In this document: in pieces, positions 46,898 through 48,592 of the stretch
Layout of the letters: the number at the start of each line of letters is the position of its first letter
Numbering within the stretch: position 1 is the first letter of the stretch
Source: a virus
Reading direction: 5' to 3' (one strand)
IMG/VR virus record: IMGVR_UViG_3300026157_000003
Coordinates: 1-48,592 of that record
Length of the DNA stretch: 48,592 nucleotides
Notes under the pieces: generated by a model
Databases searched by the model: none
What the model was told of the DNA's origin: nothing
Seen by the model: only the letters and a program-made list of their open reading frames with translations
Made by a program: the position numbers and the translations under genes

Positions 46898-47194
46898 ATG
46901 ACTACACCTTTTAATAGCGAACTTGAGAAAAAGAATCTCGAAGTACACGTTGACATGGAACGTCAACGGTTTGCAATCCTATCTGAAAAAGTCGAGACGT
47001 TGGATGAACGCATGGATGCGGTTTTTAGTGAAATCGGTGATTTTCGCAAAGAACACGCAAAAAACATGCAACAGATACGAGAAGAAAATGCCCTTAACTC
47101 ACAAGGAACACACAAGCTGTTCGTAGGAGCAGCAGCAACAGTAATTGGCGGACTCTTGAGCACTATTGTTGTTCTGTTAATTGCTTTTATATAA
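46898..47194 (+). CDS. XhlA-like coiled-coil protein with C-terminal membrane helix
   Basis: A 98-residue protein with an N-terminal coiled coil (DMERQRFAILSEKVETLDER, then MDAVFSEIGDFRKEHAKNMQ) and one C-terminal membrane helix (AATVIGGLLSTIVVLLIAF, about 78-97). This layout is that of the XhlA/hemolysin-type membrane proteins near phage lysis genes, so a holin-accessory role is possible. No endolysin is in the window to support it. Followed by a terminator. Confidence 0.58.
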   Translation: MTTPFNSELEKKNLEVHVDMERQRFAILSEKVETLDERMDAVFSEIGDFRKEHAKNMQQIREENALNSQGTHKLFVGAAATVIGGLLSTIVVLLIAFI

Positions 47195-47215
47195 AACACT
47201 CTTGCATTACAACTT

Positions 47216-47243
47216 GCGTCGCCTCTAGGGGCGGCGCCTTTTT
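47216..47243 (+). terminator. Intrinsic terminator
   Basis: GCGTCGCC (47216-47223), loop TCTAGG, GGCGGCGC (47230-47237; one G-T pair), then CTTTTT. Confidence 0.82.
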
Positions 47244-47255
47244 ATTAACGGATAG

Positions 47256-47263
47256 CATAAATA
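47256..47263 (+). promoter_or_regulatory. Late promoter core
   Basis: CATAAATA, 16 bases before ATG 47280, with SD AAAAGGAAA between them. Confidence 0.6.
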
Positions 47264-47279
47264 CCCAAAAGGAAACGTT

Positions 47280-47564
47280 ATGAAACTGAATGATATTACG
47301 GGAGAGAGTGATTCACTAGTCGAGACCAAAATGGTCTGGGCAAAGTCAGGTGGAAAAGTCGCCCGCAAATATCGTTGCACATTTGGAAAACGTAAAGGTC
47401 GTGTTGTAAGCGATCCAAGCCAATGTAGCAAGCCAGTTGACATGAAAAAGCGTTTTACCCTGCGCCGCACCAAAGCGCAAAAAGGTAGTAGAATGACTCG
47501 CAAGGCACAACGCACCAAACGCACAAATCCAGCGAGCAAGATGGTAAAGGCACTAAACAAATGA
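47280..47564 (+). CDS. Small, very basic conserved protein
   Basis: A 94-residue protein with roughly one third Lys/Arg. KYRCTFGKRKGRVVSDPSQC, then PVDMKKRFTLRRTKAQKGSR and RKAQRTKRTNPASKMVKALN resemble a family I recall in marine T4-like phages. Two cysteines flank the first basic block. It should bind nucleic acid; with a late promoter it may be an internal DNA-associated head protein. The N-terminus MKLNDITGESD is similar to the tag group but lacks an exact IxE. Confidence 0.65.
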   Translation: MKLNDITGESDSLVETKMVWAKSGGKVARKYRCTFGKRKGRVVSDPSQCSKPVDMKKRFTLRRTKAQKGSRMTRKAQRTKRTNPASKMVKALNK

Positions 47565-47782
47565 CAGATATTGACAGACTACGCAAACTGAGTGGTATTT
47601 CAGAAGATAATGACAATTCGACGCTAGAAAAAATCCAAAAAGGTATTAGTAACTACGTTCGTCAGGAAAATGATCATCATTGGCCTTTTGGTTTTGAGCG
47701 CGAGTTGGCTGAATTTATTCAAGCTGAGTTGGAAAAAGATGAGACAGTTGATAATATGCCACAATGGGGAGAACGCACATGA
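47561..47782 (+). CDS. Small protein with LSGISE-type N-terminus
   Basis: A 73-residue acidic protein overlapping the previous gene by four bases. MTDIDRLRKLSGISEDN is the best example of the xRLxxLSGIxE tag (ISE at 13-15). The rest (TLEKIQKGISNYVRQENDHH, GFERELAEFIQAELEKDETV) is unlike the other tagged proteins. Unknown function. Overlaps the next gene by four bases. Confidence 0.6.
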   Translation: MTDIDRLRKLSGISEDNDNSTLEKIQKGISNYVRQENDHHWPFGFERELAEFIQAELEKDETVDNMPQWGERT

Positions 47783-48592
47783 AACTTCTTGAAGCAATCG
47801 AAAGCACTTCAGTAAAAGATGCTATTCAAAAGATGGTAACTGATATGTTCAATGATGAGTTGGACGATAATCGTCTTGATCAAATTATTGATGGTCTTAG
47901 CCTTAGCGATCTACTTGCCCTTGACCAGGCCTATCAAGATGGCGACAAAGAAACAATTAGCAAAATACTTGGACCTTTTCCAAAATTGGAATACAGCATG
48001 GGCGCAGGCCGCCAATCCAGCAGCGCAGCAAGCAACCGTCCAGCACCAAGAACCGCAGGCGGCCAGCAAGCAAGCAAAAAACCAGGGACGCAAAAAACAG
48101 TAAACACCAACCGTAACTATAGCAGCGGTGTCCAAAACGCTGTTACCACAAAGAATGTTGATGGTGAAAATGGAGACGATCCTGAAGCAATGGTTAAAGA
48201 TGATGAACCAGTTGAAGAAACCAACAGTGGTTCATTCAATGACGAGCGATTCAATTCACATGAAGTTATCCGCGCCCTTGAAGGAATTGCAAGTGATGAA
48301 GAAGGCGATGATCCTGTGTTTTCATCAGGACTACAACAGCTAGCCAATCGCATTAATCAAAGCTATCCTGATAGTGTTACTATCGCAGAAATCGTTAACA
48401 TGCTACAGGAACCACAGCTAAGTTCTATTGATAAAGATGACGTCTTTTATGCCTTGCAAGCTAGTGGAATTATGGATATACAGATGGAAGCAAGCGTCGG
48501 CGCGCCTGACTATAATCCAGCAGCAGGTCGCCATAACCAATTCCAAAATAGTGACGACGTGATTGTCACAAGTGGTGAATGGGAAGGTAAGA
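47779..48592 (+). CDS. Acidic late protein, 3'-truncated by the window edge
   Basis: Open from ATG 47779 to the last base: 271 residues visible, no stop. The start MKLLEAIEST follows the ATGA overlap with the gene before. After a helical N-terminus (~residues 1-70) comes a low-complexity linker rich in S, A, Q, N and P, then an acidic region (DDPEAMVKDDEPVEETNSGS) and another ordered part (LQQLANRINQSYPDSVTIAE). Such mixed acidic/helical proteins are common among head-core and unknown late proteins. Not recognised. LLE at residues 3-5 could be a protease site. Confidence 0.62.
   Translation, partial: MKLLEAIESTSVKDAIQKMVTDMFNDELDDNRLDQIIDGLSLSDLLALDQAYQDGDKETISKILGPFPKLEYSMGAGRQSSSAASNRPAPRTAGGQQASKKPGTQKTVNTNRNYSSGVQNAVTTKNVDGENGDDPEAMVKDDEPVEETNSGSFNDERFNSHEVIRALEGIASDEEGDDPVFSSGLQQLANRINQSYPDSVTIAEIVNMLQEPQLSSIDKDDVFYALQASGIMDIQMEASVGAPDYNPAAGRHNQFQNSDDVIVTSGEWEGK

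Overview
This window is a contiguous piece of a T4-superfamily myovirus genome (Caudoviricetes). The evidence is a set of T4-type virion and replication genes: neck proteins gp13 and gp14, sheath stabiliser gp15, sheath gp18, tube gp19, head completion gp4, both terminase subunits gp16/gp17, gp32, UvsX, a UvsY-like protein, UvsW, clamp-loader gp62, primase gp61 and helicase gp41. Many of the conserved unknown genes look like those of marine T4-like phages (cyanophage and SAR11-phage style), so a marine origin is likely. That impression comes from recognising families by eye, not from a search. The host cannot be named. Canonical TTGACA-17-TATAAT-type promoters point to a bacterium with a normal housekeeping sigma factor. 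I see no integrase, repressor or tRNA gene.

Layout. Bases 1-5831: tail fibre and other probable adsorption proteins with shared repeats. 5837-8747 (minus): Nudix hydrolase, gp15, gp14. 8788-13883 (plus): gp13, then small unknown genes, including two early units under a shared promoter cassette, and a dNMP kinase. 13927-19994: sheath gp18, a three-gene membrane operon resembling an ExbB/ExbD or MotA/MotB proton channel, a structured non-coding stretch with a possible minus-strand transcript, tube gp19 and a second tube-like protein. 19995-28018: gp4, KTSC protein, gp16, gp17, a large conserved protein, an acetyltransferase and an ART-like protein. 28019-31069: gp32, UvsX, UvsY-like. 31066-34595: small early genes, an AAA ATPase and a possible small RNA. 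34596-42997: UvsW, gp62, a shortened DnaE-like protein, a 2-oxoglutarate oxygenase, primase and helicase. 43000-48592: a nucleotidyltransferase, a KxDG ligase-like protein and late unknown genes, the last running off the end.

Regulation can be read at three levels. Sigma70-like promoters stand before the early and replication genes; four share a dyad (TTGCTTA/TAAGCAA) overlapping the -10 and a following AAGGAGAT ribosome site. T4-type late promoters (NATAAATA) stand before virion genes. Late genes fall into two groups: promoters far enough upstream to give a leader with a ribosome site, and five promoters lying exactly five bases before the ATG, which should give leaderless mRNAs.

The most unusual points are the phage proton-channel-like operon between gp18 and gp19, a group of unrelated genes (acetyltransferases, an ART-like protein, a ligase-like protein, small basic proteins) that share short N-termini resembling T4 capsid-targeting propeptides, a possible RNA that copies the 3' end of 16S rRNA, and a 193-residue protein that keeps the catalytic landmarks of DNA polymerase III alpha.
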